64,000 nt of DNA from Cryptomeria japonica (taxonomy: Eukaryota; Streptophyta; Pinopsida; Cupressales; Cupressaceae): assembly GCF_030272615.1 (NCBI RefSeq), contig NC_081408.1, forward strand, positions 616,712,476-616,776,475, given 5' to 3'. Below are positions 1 to 12,344 of this stretch, piece by piece; the stretch's first letter is position 1; every line of letters begins with the position of its first letter. Made by a program: the position numbers and the translations under genes. The notes under the pieces were generated by a model that was not told the DNA's origin, searched no databases, and saw only the letters and a list, made by a program, of their open reading frames with translations.

Positions 1-645
1 AAATGAGGCACCAACTTAGAACCCTTTCCATAATGGATTAGACTCTTCCATGAATGCACTCTGAAGAACACACGATCGCCAACTGAAAAATGATGATCCA
101 CTCTATGAGCATCGAGATACTTCTTCTGCCTATCTAGAGTAGCTACCAAATGCCCATGAATCTTCTCAACCTGCTGCTCCATCTCTCGAAGCATATCTGG
201 TCCTAAATGCACCCTATCCTCTAACCAATCCCAACTCAAAGGAGTACGACAAGGATGACCATACAATGCCTAGAAGGGAGACATGCCTAGGGAGCTATGA
301 TATCCATTGTTATAAGAAAACTCCACAAGGCATAGATATTCCTCCCAGTGTGATTGTTGGTCCATAGCATAGATGCGAAGCATGTCCTCCAAGACCCGAT
401 TCACATGCTCAGTCTGACCATTGGTATTTGGGTGATAAGCTGAACTAATGTTCAAATGGGTCCCCAAAGCACGCTGAAGTGAGATCCACAATGCTGAAGT
501 AAAGATATGATCTCTATCAGAAATGATCCACCTAGGAATCCCATGCAACCTCACCACATCTTCCAAGAAAAATCATGCCACCACTGTTGTTGTATAGGAA
601 GATTGAATGGGAACAAAATGAGAAACTTTGGTCAATCTATCAATA
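1..645 (-). pseudogene. E1 integrase, catalytic core and C-terminal part
   Basis: Integrase joins the cDNA to host DNA. Just left of the solo LTR the minus strand encodes the RLTKVSHFVP core motif, then a core segment with ISDRD and the AYHPNTNGQTE motif, which keeps the catalytic Glu. Beyond the stop at 270 it continues with ALYGHPCRTPLSWDW and the GDRVFF and GKGSKLVP motifs typical of the integrase C-terminal region. Stops at 270 (family usually Gln or Lys) and near 567 (YARLFLEDVV, Arg to TGA) break the frame. The protein is cut by the window edge. Family assignment is secure; function is lost. Confidence 0.85.
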
Positions 646-650
646 ATGAC

Positions 651-2068
651 TGATGCTCTGCAAAAAGGGAAGGTTAGTCAATGATAACAAAACACAAACA
701 AGAAGAAAAGCCAAATTGTTAGTGTCAGAAATCACAAACAAAATACTTTCCTACACAAGCATATCAAAAGAGATACCAAAAGTATGACAGAATATCTAAC
801 TAAGAAGGTAAATATGATGAGGCATCTCCAAATGCCTCCTAAAATTCTCTTGGCTTCTTCTCCTTTGTTCCTCTCCTCTCCAAGTTCCAAAATAGTGTAG
901 CTCTCAGCAGCTTTTTGCACTATGGATGCTTATGGAGGTTTGAGATTGAAGTATTTTCTCTAAATGTGAATAAAAAACTAATACTATGCTATTGATACTA
1001 AAATGATTTATTTTAACCAAAATGACAAGATATTAGTTGATTATGCTAAAATGCTCTCTCAAAATGCCTATAGCTTAAGTGCATACAAGTTTTCAGGATC
1101 TGGATTATGAAGAAATGGGCTCTATTTATAGAGAAAATGGAGCAATGGATGGTTGAAATTGAATAATCTCATCAAGGGTCAGGATTGAATGATATTCAAT
1201 CCATGTGAGGGCTTTCAACCTAATCCCAGGATGACAAGTGTCAATGTGAGATAGGTTGAGAGGAGAGGGAATAAGCATTAAACGCTTGACATGACCTGAA
1301 GGTTAACTTGGAAGTTAAGGTCAAGGTTAGTTGAATGAATAAATTCTTTATTCAAAGAATAAAGCTTTTATCCAATGGATAAACTTTTGTGCAAAGGAAA
1401 AAGGGATAAACATGGTCAAAGCAATAAATGCTTGAGGAGACAAATGAGTGCAAGTTGAAATAACCATAAATGGTTATATAAGAGCCATTAATGGTTAGGT
1501 AAGAGCCATTAGTGGTTTTTGAAGACTTTGGAGGTTAAATTGTTGAACACACAAAGCATTAAATGTTTTTCAAAGACTTTGAAGTCTTTGAGAAGTGACT
1601 CCAAGTTGCTTAGGAATGTGACAATAATTAGGGAATGGATTAGGTTAATTAGGAAGGGTTTAGAAGAATCTATAAGGGGATTAGATTTGCAAGTAGATTG
1701 GATAGGTGATGGAAAATAGGATTTTTTATTTAAAATAAATTAATTTATTTCAATAAATGTGTGCAAGTTGCATTTGTAGGAAAATGCAAGTGGGGGGAAT
1801 TTAATGATTTAAATAAATGTTTGATTTAATTTATTTAAAAGAGGAATAGGGGATTAAATGAAATAAATATGATTTATTCATTTAATTGATTGTGAATTTG
1901 GTATAATGAATTAATTAAAATAAATTGAATAATTTATTTAATTAATAGGAGAATGTTTGAAGATGAATTAATTAAATATTAATTTAATTAACTATTGGCT
2001 AGTGGATTTTTAATCAAATAAATAGCAATTATTTATTTAATTAAGCTGGATAGATTTGTGTGACTACA
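651..2068 (-). mobile_element. Solo LTR inserted in the E1 integrase
   Basis: The insert begins TGATGCTCTGC and ends GTGACTACA, giving TG...CA ends, and is flanked by ATGAC (646-650) and GTGAC (2069-2073), a 4-of-5 target duplication. Removing the insert and one flank copy rejoins the integrase as HDAIMVIIDRLTK, the usual spacing of this family, so the borders are well supported. No coding sequence or primer site is visible inside. It is AT-rich with blocks of TTAATTAA-type sequence from about 1720 to 2045. A good TATA box on the minus strand suggests minus orientation. Confidence 0.75.
1121..1130 (-). promoter_or_regulatory. TATA box of the solo LTR
   Basis: The minus strand reads CTATAAATAGAGCCC around this position, a close match to the plant TATA consensus TATAAATA. 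It lies about two thirds of the way into the LTR from its 5' end in that orientation, where a U3/R boundary is plausible. This supports minus orientation of the solo LTR. No transcript evidence is available. Confidence 0.5.
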
Positions 2069-2073
2069 GTGAC

Positions 2074-2480
2074 CATGATGGCATCATGGCAATGTGAAGA
2101 AATAAGGAACCACACTATGAAATCCATGGAAATAATATCCCATTTCTAATCCAGTACCAAATTAGGTTGTAAAAGCCTTGCAAGGTGTTGATGCTCTGCC
2201 TTTACCTGCTAACATTCTAAACACTTCGACACAAAATCAGCAATGTCACATTTCATACCAACCCAATGATATATCTTTCTAAGATCGACGTGCATCTTCT
2301 TGACACCAGGGTGTGCCGAATAAAGTGCACGATTGGCCTCAGTCATGATCAAAATATGAAGTCCATCCAAAGGAGGTACATAGATCCATCCAAGATGTTG
2401 AAAAAGACCATCTACCTCAAGGTTATATCTAGAATATCTACCCTCCAATGGTCTTCCTGTCTCTGTCACGGCTCTAACAT
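2074..2480 (-). pseudogene. E1 integrase, N-terminal zinc-binding part
   Basis: The minus strand encodes the HHCC zinc-binding domain that precedes the integrase core: ANRALYSAHPGVKKMH and CDIADFVSKCLEC supply the His and Cys pairs. It is followed by QVKAEHQHLARLLQP and KWDIISMDFIV, the usual lead-in to the first catalytic Asp of the core. A TAG at about 2210 replaces a Gln (C*QVKAEHQ) and another replaces Trp in LVLD*KWD. The core resumes left of the solo LTR at 645. Confidence 0.85.
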
Positions 2481-3830
2481 CCTAATACCAGGTGTCTTGT
2501 GGAAGAATCCCAAGAATTCTCTCTCTCAAGTCCACCCCAAGGGACAATGTTGCAAGTTCATGTCACCTACAACTCAAAGCATCTGCCACTACATTCTCTT
2601 TCCCCTAAATATATCAAACTTCAAAATCATACTTATAGAGGAATTCCATCCATCTTCGCTATCGAGCATTCAAATTCGGTTGCATGAAAATATACTGCAG
2701 ACTATGGTGATCATTGTGCATCTCAAACCGACGCCCCAACAAAAAATGTCACCACCTAACCAAAGAATGAGCTAAAGCTACCAGCTCCAAGTCATGAACT
2801 AGATAGTTTAGCTCGTGGTCCTTGAGTTTGCGAGACTCATTGGCTACCACACGACCATCCTACATAAGTACTTCTCCTATACCTTCTAAATAGGCATCAA
2901 TACAAACCATAAAATCTCTGGATGGATCAGGAACTGCCAAAATCAGAGCACTAATAAGGAGTTCCTTCAAGGTATGAAAAGTTGACTTGCACTGCTCTGA
3001 TCAAACAAACTTCTTCCCTTCCTCTGAAGAGAAGTGATCAGGTGACCTATCTGGGAAAAACTCTGAACAAAGTGATGGTAATATCCGGCCAAACCCATAA
3101 AACTCTGAACCTCAGAAACATTGGTCAGCGCTGGCCAATCTACAATGACTTGGATCTTAGAAGGATCCATGGATTCACCTTCTCTTGAAACTACATGACC
3201 AAGATAGTTCACCTCTGACTAGAAGAAATCACACTTCGCCAAGTTGGTATAAAGTTTATTCTCCCTGAAGGATTGGAATACCTGTCGCAAGTGGCTCTCA
3301 TGCTCTTCCATAGATCTAGAATAAATCAAAATGTCATCTAAGAATACAAGGACAAAATGATCAAGGTAAGTGCGGAAAACCCCATTCATGAGGCTCATGA
3401 AAAATGAAGGCGCGTTCGTCAACCCAAATGCCACCACTGTGAACTCATAGTGACCATAACGGGTATGAAAAGTTGTTCTATGAATGTCTGCATAATGAAT
3501 GTGCAACTGATGATACCCAGATTTCAGATCAATCTTAGAGAACACCTTGGCTCCCTTTACCTGATCAAAAAGATCATCTATTCAAGGCAATGGATATCAA
3601 TTCCTAATGGTTACCTTATTCATCTTTCGATAATCAATGCATAACCGAAGAGAACCATCCTTCTTCTTAACGAAGATAACTAGCGCACCCCAAGGAGAAA
3701 CACTAGGATGAATGAACCCCTTGGCCATCAATTCCTCCATCTACAGCTTTAACTCACTCAACTCCTAAGTAGTCATCCAATATGGAGCTCTCGAAATAGT
3801 TTCCACACCAGGAACCAAGTCAATGTGAAA
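2481..3830 (-). pseudogene. E1 reverse transcriptase and RNase H
   Basis: RT copies the element RNA into DNA and the fused RNase H removes the RNA strand. On the minus strand the RT starts near 3830 with [20 protein letters not shown], then [13 protein letters not shown], the [12 protein letters not shown] block and FLDD at 3333-3344 (the active-site box, usually YLDD or FLDD in this clade). The palm ends with NYLGHVVSREG and GLAGYYHHFV. RNase H follows from about 2960 with FMVCIDAYLEGIG, ELNYLVHDLELVAL and NVVADALS. Several TAG stops and shifts split it; it cannot give a full protein. Confidence 0.9.
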
Positions 3831-4500
3831 GTCTATGTCCCTCTTCAGGGGCATACCGAGAATATCCATAGGGAACACATCAGCATACTCTCCAAGAATA
3901 GGGTGACCATCAAGAGTGATTTCTTGACTCTCTTCCTCATCCACATCCTTAAGAGCAACTGCAAAAGGCTAACACCCTCAACACATACACTGCTTAAATT
4001 GTATAGCGGAAATCATACGTAAGGATATCAATCTCTGAACCCCAATGATCCCCACTTTCCTGCCATGATCATCTAAACATTCAATTGACTTCTAATGATA
4101 GTCTACCCAAGCACTGTGAGATGCCAACCAATCCATCCCCAACACAACTCCATAAGACCCCAAAGGAATGACTTGAAGGTCAACTGAAGTAACAAACGGT
4201 CCTAGGTCCAACTCACAACTAGGAATGAGGGAATCTACGGACACACGCAAACTAGTAGCCAACTCTATTTGCCACCTATCTGCCTACCTAGCAGACTCAA
4301 TCCCGCACAGCTCCACAATGGAGGAAGAAATGAAAGAATCATAAGCACCAGAGTAAAAAAGTATAGAGATAGGAATACCACCCAACACATCTGCAGTCTT
4401 GATCACTGTACCCTAGTGCTCGGCTTGGTGGTCATCAACCACCACAAAAACTCTATGGGATCTACCTGCATCCCCCACTGTTGGCTTAGACGTTGTTGGT
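3831..4500 (-). pseudogene. E1 aspartic protease region (catalytic Asp replaced)
   Basis: This is the stretch between the Gag zinc knuckle and RT, where the retropepsin lies. The minus strand encodes LFYSGAYDSF at about 4330-4360. In the family this is LFDSGA, so the catalytic Asp is Tyr here (codon TAC, 4353-4355). The frame is otherwise broken. Assignment rests on position and this one motif; confidence is moderate. Confidence 0.6.
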
Positions 4501-5771
4501 TTGTGAATACCTATCTGATGAGAACACTGAGGACACTGAGCCGCTATGTGGCCAAACTAACCATAGGAGAAACAAGCTCCCCTACTAGGTCCTCTACCTC
4601 TAGAGGACCCACTCGACTGTTGAAAACTTCCCCAACTAGGGGCCTATGATGCACCCCTAGAGGACTACTCTAGGAAACTCTACCTACTCTGCCAATTCCT
4701 ATTCTTCTTAGGCCAAGAGTTGCCACCCTGCTAGCCCTAAAACTACTTTGGCCTTGACTGAAAACTCTGCTGCTATGTATGTTGTTGTTGCCCACCCTTA
4801 GCGAGTTCCTGAAAACTCCTAAAAGGTGCAACAGTCTAGGACTGATTCCCTCTAACTCTGGAACCACTACAAGGCACACTCCCAATATGCACTCCAGACT
4901 AACCACCATGAGCATGACCCAGATTTCGCTCAACCTGCTTGACTTTCATGATGACTATCTCTACTGAAACAAGCTCAAATACTCTCACTCCTCCACTGAT
5001 GCAATCATTTAGACCTCTCAAGAAGTGTCGGACTAACATTGCCTCATCATTCCCAATACCAACATATTGTTTGAGCTCATAAAAGACTATGTTGAAACTG
5101 ATACACAGACATGCCGAACTAGCGTAATGCATAAAAATGATCTACCCAAGACTGTCTCCACTGAGGTGAGAGAAAGTGTGCCCTAAATCTCTCCTGGAAA
5201 ATCTCCCAAGACATGGTGTTAATGTTCAAACCATTCCTCTCTTCCTCCAACAACCACCAACTAGAAGCAAACCTCTCAAGATGCATGATGGAGCATCTTG
5301 CCGTGGTGTTATTGCCATACGGATGCATGACAAAACACCTATCCAAACTAATCAACCAAGTCTCTGCCTCAAGACCGGTTCCCAAACTGTCAAAGGAAGG
5401 AGGATGAGATCTCATCAAATCTCTCATGTGCCCCAAAGTAACTGAGTCATGGTCCACTGGGACCTCTCTCTCTCCCTCGAATCAAGATTCTACTAGTGCG
5501 AATCTCCCACCTAAGCATGGCTAGGCTGTTTGGCCTCAAGTCTAGGGCCTAGTCTGGCTAACACCTCCTGGAACATCTGCCTCATCTCTTCCCTTTTGGG
5601 AACCTTCTCTATTGCATGCTTCTCATTCTAATGCATAGATTGATCCTTCTCTACAATAACATGAGTGGTTTGTGGTGAAGAAATATGACGGCCTGAACCT
5701 CGACCATGTTCCCCACCTCTACCTCGATTGCGGCCACCAACACGACCACCACCTTTGGCTTTCCTAGCCAT
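4501..5771 (-). pseudogene. E1 Gag
   Basis: Gag forms the particle and binds element RNA. The start chosen is ATG at 5771 on the minus strand, about 140 bases after the primer site, opening MARKAKGGGRVGGRNRGRGG, a basic Gly/Arg-rich N-terminus. A retrotransposon Gag segment follows (EAETWLISLDRCF, ASSWW, WEIFQERFRAHFL, 5119-5457), then FYELKQYVGIGNDEAMLVRHFLRGL. A single CCHC knuckle sits at about 4535-4578 (CFSYG*FGHIAAQC), with a TAG at a usual Gln. Several stops and shifts interrupt it. Confidence 0.85.
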
Positions 5772-5912
5772 GATCCTATCACTGCACAAGAGAAAAAGGT
5801 TTAGATCTATAACAAGGATATTGAAAAGGGAAACACAAACACTAAGACCTAATCAAAATTTCAAGTTGAATGGGCTTGATTAAAAACCAGAGTACCTAGT
5901 GTTGAAACATGG

Positions 5913-5924
5913 GCTCTGATACCA
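5913..5924 (-). promoter_or_regulatory. E1 primer binding site, initiator tRNA-Met
   Basis: The minus strand reads TGGTATCAGAGC, complementary to the 3' end of plant initiator tRNA-Met. It lies two bases after the end of the LTR (TTACA at 5931-5927), the normal position of a minus-strand primer site. This fixes the LTR boundary. Confidence 0.93.
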
Positions 5925-7904
5925 AATGTAATGCCCTGCCAGGAACCCTAAAGGAAAAACCACACAAACTAACCAACTAGGGGTGAAATAAATTTTTTTT
6001 TATAAGCTTAAACCACATGAAGTGCTTTAATTACTACATTGCATGTTTATTACACAAGCAGAATTCTAACACAAAGAATTCCTAAAGGGTTACCAACAAA
6101 GAATAATTCAAAGGTTAAATTTCATTATTAAGGTTAATCCAATTATCCATCTTACGATACTCAAAAATATACAATTGCCATCATTACCTATTGAACACAA
6201 ATAAATAACATTCATACAACAAATTTCATCATTTGGAAGATTGAAATTATTACAAAATATTTCTTTTCAAGAAAGCATTTGCACATTGAATAAAGATAAC
6301 TGATATAATAAACATCCAAATAAACTAAGATTACATTTATCATCTATTACATGGCTTCCAATAATACATATGAATTAAATCTTTACCAATATCCAAGGTA
6401 ACATAATCCACTGATACAAATGACCACGTAGGTCTCAAAGGTACAAAAATCTCCAACATGAAATGATCCAAAAATCATGAACCACGGGAAATCTGCGAAA
6501 CCAATCCTCACATGGAGGCATGAACATAAACATCCAATGGGAAGTGGCACTACCAACCAACCATGTGATCCCAAAATGGAACCACCCTACCATGCTAGGA
6601 AATAGAAGAAGACCCTCAAGAAAGAACAAGCAAAGCATGGTCTACAATACAAGTGTAACTCCATAATACTTCAGGTGAACTCAACATCACAATACACTAG
6701 TGACCCTAAAGAGAGAGTGCCATCACATAGATTGTGGTGGTTACCCTAGGTAGGCCTCCATAGGTCCCGACTCCCAACTTGGGTTATTTGGGTAACCTTT
6801 CTCGAACCCCCAGTTCTATCCAAGACTCATGCGGACCCTACCAACCTTGCATAAAGACAAGGTGGTTGCTTTTCCTTTCCAAGCCTTCTCACTACATCTT
6901 GATTCTATACGAGCACTCAACCATGCACGGGGTACAATATCTTACTTAATGTTTAGAACTACCCACCCCCTAATCAATTATTAGGTTATCACTTATTAGC
7001 TTACTTTCGAGGGGTTATCTAGCCAGCCACTTTGGGCACGCCTCCCCACTTGAAAGCCACTCTCCCATAGGACACTATACAATCACGGTCTCTCTACGAG
7101 AACCTATTGTGATACTGACAACCATATAACCACGACAAAACACAGGTGATGAAAACACAATCTTACTAACCTTGGTTAACTATATGGAACATAGCACAAC
7201 ATGGTTTACATCAACAAGGTTATAAGGACAACACCTAATCAAGAGGGTACAACAATAACTACCACATGACGATTAAACATTTACAAGAATTGCAATGAAT
7301 TATGCTCTTTGCTAAAAAAAATACCAAATTCTCTAAAGATCATAATTCAAACAACCTTTTGAAAATAATAAAATTATTATATACTTGCAATTCAATATTT
7401 TAGATTTAAGAAAACACAACCACTCCTTTTTAAAAGGAAATTTGAAGTCGTCATTAGTCTAATAAGGCTAGAATTTAAACTAACCTCAAATAACCAATTT
7501 CCCCCTTTTATTTTTGAACAAGCAAAAACCATAATCACTTAACGAATATAACATCCCATATTAAATAATACATCTTTCACAAAAGCATCATTTTATTTAA
7601 TACCCCAAAGAATACAATTTCTAAAAATAATAAAAATCACTTTAAATATATATAATAATATATATATGTATATAATTATATATTTGTCGAATATATACTT
7701 ATATACACATATCATATTATGTATATATACCTCATCTAAAAATTAACTTAAATTTATGGATAAAAAAAAATCACCAACAACAACCATACAAAAAAATACT
7801 TTTAAAATAATATATATAATCCGCATATCGAAATTATTGGCGAAATCATTATTTTTTTAAACGCTGCAAAAAAGGAACAACAAATTTTTTTATTTTATTT
7901 TTTA

Positions 7905-8174
7905 AACTATGCCTAGTAAACTTTTTAACATGACCGGTGATGTTGGCACGACACGCCCTCTGGCTCCACATGAACGCTTTTGACCTGGAGCTATGAACCG
8001 GTGAGGCCACAAATAGGGGACCTCATCCCCACACTTCACTTGTTCAAATCTGTGAGCACAATGGCCCAACAAAGACACAAGGCCTTGCAAACACAATGAC
8101 CCGGAAGGGATTTGAACCTTGGTGGTCACTTCACCAACAAAGTCTTTAAACTGTGACACTACATGTCCGAAGAC
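7905..8174 (-). mobile_element. tRNA-derived SINE, copy 1
   Basis: Read on the minus strand this 270-bp unit starts GTCTTCGGACATGTAGTGTC, has an A-box-like TAGTGTCACAG and, about 45 bases on, GGTTCAAATCC at 8118-8108, a good match to the pol III B box. It ends in an A-rich tail (AAAAAATAAAATAAAAAAA). A second copy occurs at 31648-32051 in unrelated flanking sequence. Box spacing and tail are those of tRNA-type SINEs. No protein is encoded. I could not define target duplications. Confidence 0.7.
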
Positions 8175-8243
8175 AAAATGAAACATCAAAATTATTAAGC
8201 AGACAAAATTATTATTAAAACACAGCGGACTGTTGTTTTTGCT

Positions 8244-8346
8244 TGGTAGCACTGCTACCATGACTACCAATGGTAGCTCTACTACCATATGGTAGTATCG
8301 TTTGCCATATGGTAGCGCGTTGCTATCCTATCGTAGAGTAGCTACC
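8244..8346. repeat. Cluster of GGTAGC / GCTACC words
   Basis: TGGTAGC and its complement GCTACCA recur about ten times in 100 bases in alternating orientation, allowing many small hairpins. It lies just beyond the 5' end of SINE copy 1 inside the E1 LTR and is followed by a G-rich segment (8353-8385). Function unknown. Confidence 0.7.
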
Positions 8347-9462
8347 ATCCCACATGGTGGGGGGAGGTGGGTCCCCTGCCACGTGGGTGTTATATTATTT
8401 TTATTTTTTTAAATTTATTTTAAAATTTTCTGATAAACTTTTATTTTCTGCACAGTAAATAAAATAAAATAATAACTCTTGTAAAACAGAGTATAACGGA
8501 AATTTTTCCTTTGAATTAAATTTTTTGATTAAAATTTTTGTTAACTAATAGATACATAGAAGACCCAAATCAAATGATTTTGGGCAAAATCCATGAGAAA
8601 TTTAAACCAAATAGGGGATTTAATTCAAATTTCCATTTTTCTTACACAAATGGAAAAAACATGAACACACACAGGGAGGTCAAATTGTAAAAAATTGGCT
8701 AGCATAACCTTTGTTTTTCAACAATATGAAAACCTTCATACAAACAAAAAATAAATCTTTTACTCCCAAATTTGAAATGAAAAGAATTTAAACAAATTGC
8801 TCAACTTGAAAACACACACAAAAAAACTAAATTTCTGGTTCTAAAATTCAATTTCTTCAAAATTAACAAAACTAATTTGGGAAGAGATTAACTCAAATAT
8901 AAATCACTACATTCCCACAACTAAAACTAAATTTAAAGCTTCCAATAAAAATTTCATGAATTCCAAACACGCACTGGAAGTTTTTCAAACCATTTTAACT
9001 TTTTTAACAAAATGAAAGATAAAATCTATCCAACTTGTAAATGCACTCCTCGAAGAAAATTTGGGATGAGCCTCAACTTGCACACCAAAATCTTGAATCC
9101 AAAATCCATTCTCCAATTTTCGTTTCAAAACTTGGCTTCCAAAAATTTTCCTCTCTTCTCTTCCCATGAACTCTCAGGTAAATATATGAAAAAATTAACC
9201 TCAAAACTTTTAGGTTAAAGGTTCTTTCAACCAATAGCACCAAAAAGTAAAAATCTAATCTCCTCTAAAAAGTCAATGGAGATATTTTCTTTTTCTTTTC
9301 CTTATATTGAAAATAACTCGAGATGAAATCTAAAAATTCCAATAGCATATAATTTAACTTTACTTCCTTTTTTTTTCAATTAAATACAATTACTTTTAAA
9401 ATATAACATGCACTTTATCAATTTAAATTCAATACTCAATTTATTTAATTAAATCTATAATC

Positions 9463-9548
9463 ACAAAGGCATATTAATTTAAGTTAAATACACCAACATG
9501 AAATAACAAAGGCATATTAATTTAATTTGAATACACCAACATGAAATA
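9463..9548. repeat. 42-bp tandem duplication in the E1 LTR
   Basis: ACAAAGGCATATTAATTTAA through CACCAACATGAAATA occurs twice head to tail at a spacing of 42 bases with few changes. Confidence 0.85.
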
Positions 9549-10224
9549 ATACTATTCACTCAAACTAACTTTTCTAACTGATTGGAAGCATGCAAAACGA
9601 GAAATAACCACACGATGACTCACAAAATGAAAATGCCAAAGAACCAAGACTCACATACCGGTCAAACGGGAAATGACGACCGACTAATGACACTCACATG
9701 AGTGTAACTGCGGGTCAATTTTAGGGTCTAACAACTATTTCCACCACTCCCATTGGACAAATAAGGTACGCTTAGACCTCTAAAACTAGGTAGAGTCGAT
9801 ACCTCGTACCTACCCGGTACTTGTACCTGCAATGCCTTGCATCAAAGAACCACATGCACATGTAGACATATATAAAAAATATGACACACACACCAATGAA
9901 GGAGAATTGTGACGTTCCATGTCTCACCGGAGTGAGTGAAGGAAAATCATCCCCTCACACCCCATACACTTACAAACATGAAACATGAATATGACACATT
10001 GCACGTATAAAGTAAAAGCGTCAGTCCATGTCAGTAATCCAATAAAAATCACATTTAACATCCATAAGGAAATAATGCATGAAAAACATACACTGTAAAT
10101 CAAATTAAAGCATATCACCATACTGCATAATGTCTAAGCAAAATATCACAATAATGTATCCACTAAAAAAGTCAATAGAAGTCAAACATGAGTCTAAAAG
10201 TCTGATTGGGAAAGGGGTACTACA

Positions 10225-12344
10225 TCCCCATTTGCGATTTGTCTTAATTTATCCTTGAGATATCAAATTTTAAAAATATAAATGTGAGAATTGTAATTAA
10301 TAATTATGATTTTATCATAACTGAATATATTTCAGTATAATATTTAATTTAAAATTCTAGTAATAGGCCCAAGGGTAAAACTTAACTCTGATTTGTAAAT
10401 AGCTTTTGCTGATCATAAATCTCCTGTCAAACTGATTACTCTCTCTTTGAAATTTTCTATAAATTCTTATAAATATTTATCTATTCTTATTTATCAATTT
10501 TCTCATGTTGCCTTCATGTATCTGTGTGTATTTACTTTAAATATGCATATGTATTCTCATATATATTCCTTGTATATGCTATTTCTTTGACACACACATA
10601 ATCTCTACCACTTCTCTTACTTTATATCTTCCTTTATATTCTGCACCAAACTTGATTTATAATTTGCAACAAGTTTTCATCTCTTTGTTTTTCTTCTTGA
10701 GTAATCTTCTTTATGTTCTTTATATCATCCTTATCACCTCTATCGTGGCCCTCCTCCTATCCTAATACAGATCTCGATCATTATATAAATTGAGGAGGGC
10801 TCCCAAGAATCTTGTCCCTCCAAATTGTTTGTCTCTTCCTCTAATGATTGTGTCTTTCCGTTATGAAACTAATCATTTGTTTCTTTTCGACTCATAATTA
10901 ATTGAATTATTAATCATCATTCTCATTATTATATATACTACCTCCCATCGATGATCTTGATATTGATTATGTGTGGACATAGTCTTATGTGGAAATGGAG
11001 ATCCCTATGCCAAAGTCCACTATTGCTTTCCTCGCTAATAATTTTGTACATGATTACTGTAGTTGTTGATTCCTGACATCCAATCGACATAGCCTAGGTA
11101 ATTTCTACTAAGTCACTATAGCATTGATTGTCATCATCTTAATTATTATCTCAAACTTATATTTATTGATGGTTGCAATTTCTTATCAACGTCTTAGTCG
11201 CTCAACTGAACTTCATATCATAATCACACCTATTAACTATTGACCATGATCAATATCCATTATCATTGATTTCTTGGCTTTGTTCTACCATTCCTGTTGA
11301 CACTTAGGAGTACCTATTTTTGATTCCCCATTCATCGTTTGTCTTTACCTATTGAATTTGTCTTCATAGTAATAGATTCCCTTAGGCTATCGATAGTGTG
11401 CCTTTGACATTTTCCCACTAGGAAAGATCCCATTTGGATAAGAAATAGAGATAATTCATTTCTATGATATTCCCCAAACTTACTATCGACGTTTGCTATT
11501 AATGTTCCATTCCATTATCAAACTTATTGATATAGTCAACAATGGTATATAATATCCTTAATTTATTTATCATTGAATTCCGAGTGCCACACATATGTTC
11601 ATGAGCTAATGGTGGGTCTTCCATATTGGCTTCAGCTCTATAATGGACTCTTGTATGCTTGCTCCCTTTAATAATAAGTTTAAATATTTAATTTAATCTT
11701 ATACAATTGTTTATCTTTTTGGGTAAAAGATGGGGAAATGACAAAATGAGAGGGGTAGGCCTCCTTTTATACCTAATTGTTTGAAAACAATTTGAATTTT
11801 CAGAGAGGGCCAACACGAGACCTAAATTGCAAATCACTTGAAGTGACCATAATGAGGACTGATGTAATACCTCTCTAGCCCTCACATGATAAAGCGAGTA
11901 TTATGATATCGAACCTACACTTAAACTCAAAAGATGCAAGTGATAATCAAGTAGATAGAGATATTTGTTGGATTTAGTGGTCACTGTGATGATAATATTT
12001 CTACTAATATAGTTATTTATTGAAGGTAGAATGGATATGTTTCTATGGAAGTTAGATGGAAAGGGATGATATCACATCATTTGAATAGATGAGAATGCGT
12101 GAGATGTTAAAATCCCCTTCCAACATATTTAATATTTTGGTTACCTATATGTCATGAAGATGCCTAGGTATAATGTGAAAATATCTCGATTGTGCTAATT
12201 AGGAGGTGGTTATTTCATGATACTCTGTTAATGATGGAATGTGCTATTGACCAGTAGATTTCCTAACTATGTTTGCTATGTGATCTCTTTTGGGAAATAA
12301 ACTATTATCTAGGGTAGCAGCTCCTATGTCCATTTTCTGAATAT
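10225..12344. other. AT-rich DNA without a recognisable gene
   Basis: Reading frames are short and show no known motif, and no repeat ends or RNA gene were found. It lies between the outer end of the E1 LTR and the target duplication of the Tat element, so it may be old decayed transposon sequence. Confidence 0.6.

Larger units (their letters stand above)
1..10224 (-). mobile_element. Ty3/gypsy LTR retrotransposon E1 (5' LTR, gag, pol; 3' end outside window)
   Basis: Read on the minus strand the order is LTR (10224-5927), primer binding site (5924-5913), gag (from 5771), protease, RT, RNase H and integrase running off the left edge. This gag-PR-RT-RH-IN order is that of Ty3/gypsy; the FLDD RT box and the integrase GPY/F-type tail fit the chromovirus side. 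The frame is broken by many stops and shifts, and a solo LTR sits inside integrase. The 3' LTR lies beyond position 1, so target duplication and LTR divergence cannot be checked. Confidence 0.9.
5927..10224 (-). repeat. E1 5' LTR, about 4.3 kb
   Basis: On the plus strand the block opens TGTAATGCCC directly beside the primer site and most likely closes GGGGTACTACA at 10224; the two ends form an imperfect inverted repeat (TGTAATGCC against TGTAGTACC), as LTR ends do. No coding sequence is visible. It contains a SINE (7905-8174), a cluster of GGTAGC/GCTACC words (8244-8346) and a 42-bp tandem duplication (9463-9548). A shorter LTR ending at 9740 (GGGTCTAACA) is possible but its ends pair less well. 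The partner LTR is outside the window, so the right border is inferred. Confidence 0.65.

Noticed and set aside
651-2199. TGATGCTCTGC at 651-661 and 2189-2199 as an 11-bp target duplication
   Set aside because: The integrase frame continues past 2189 to about 2074 (KAEHQHLARLLQP, then KWDIISMDFIV), so the insert cannot start there. The duplication ATGAC/GTGAC at 646 and 2069 fits the protein instead.
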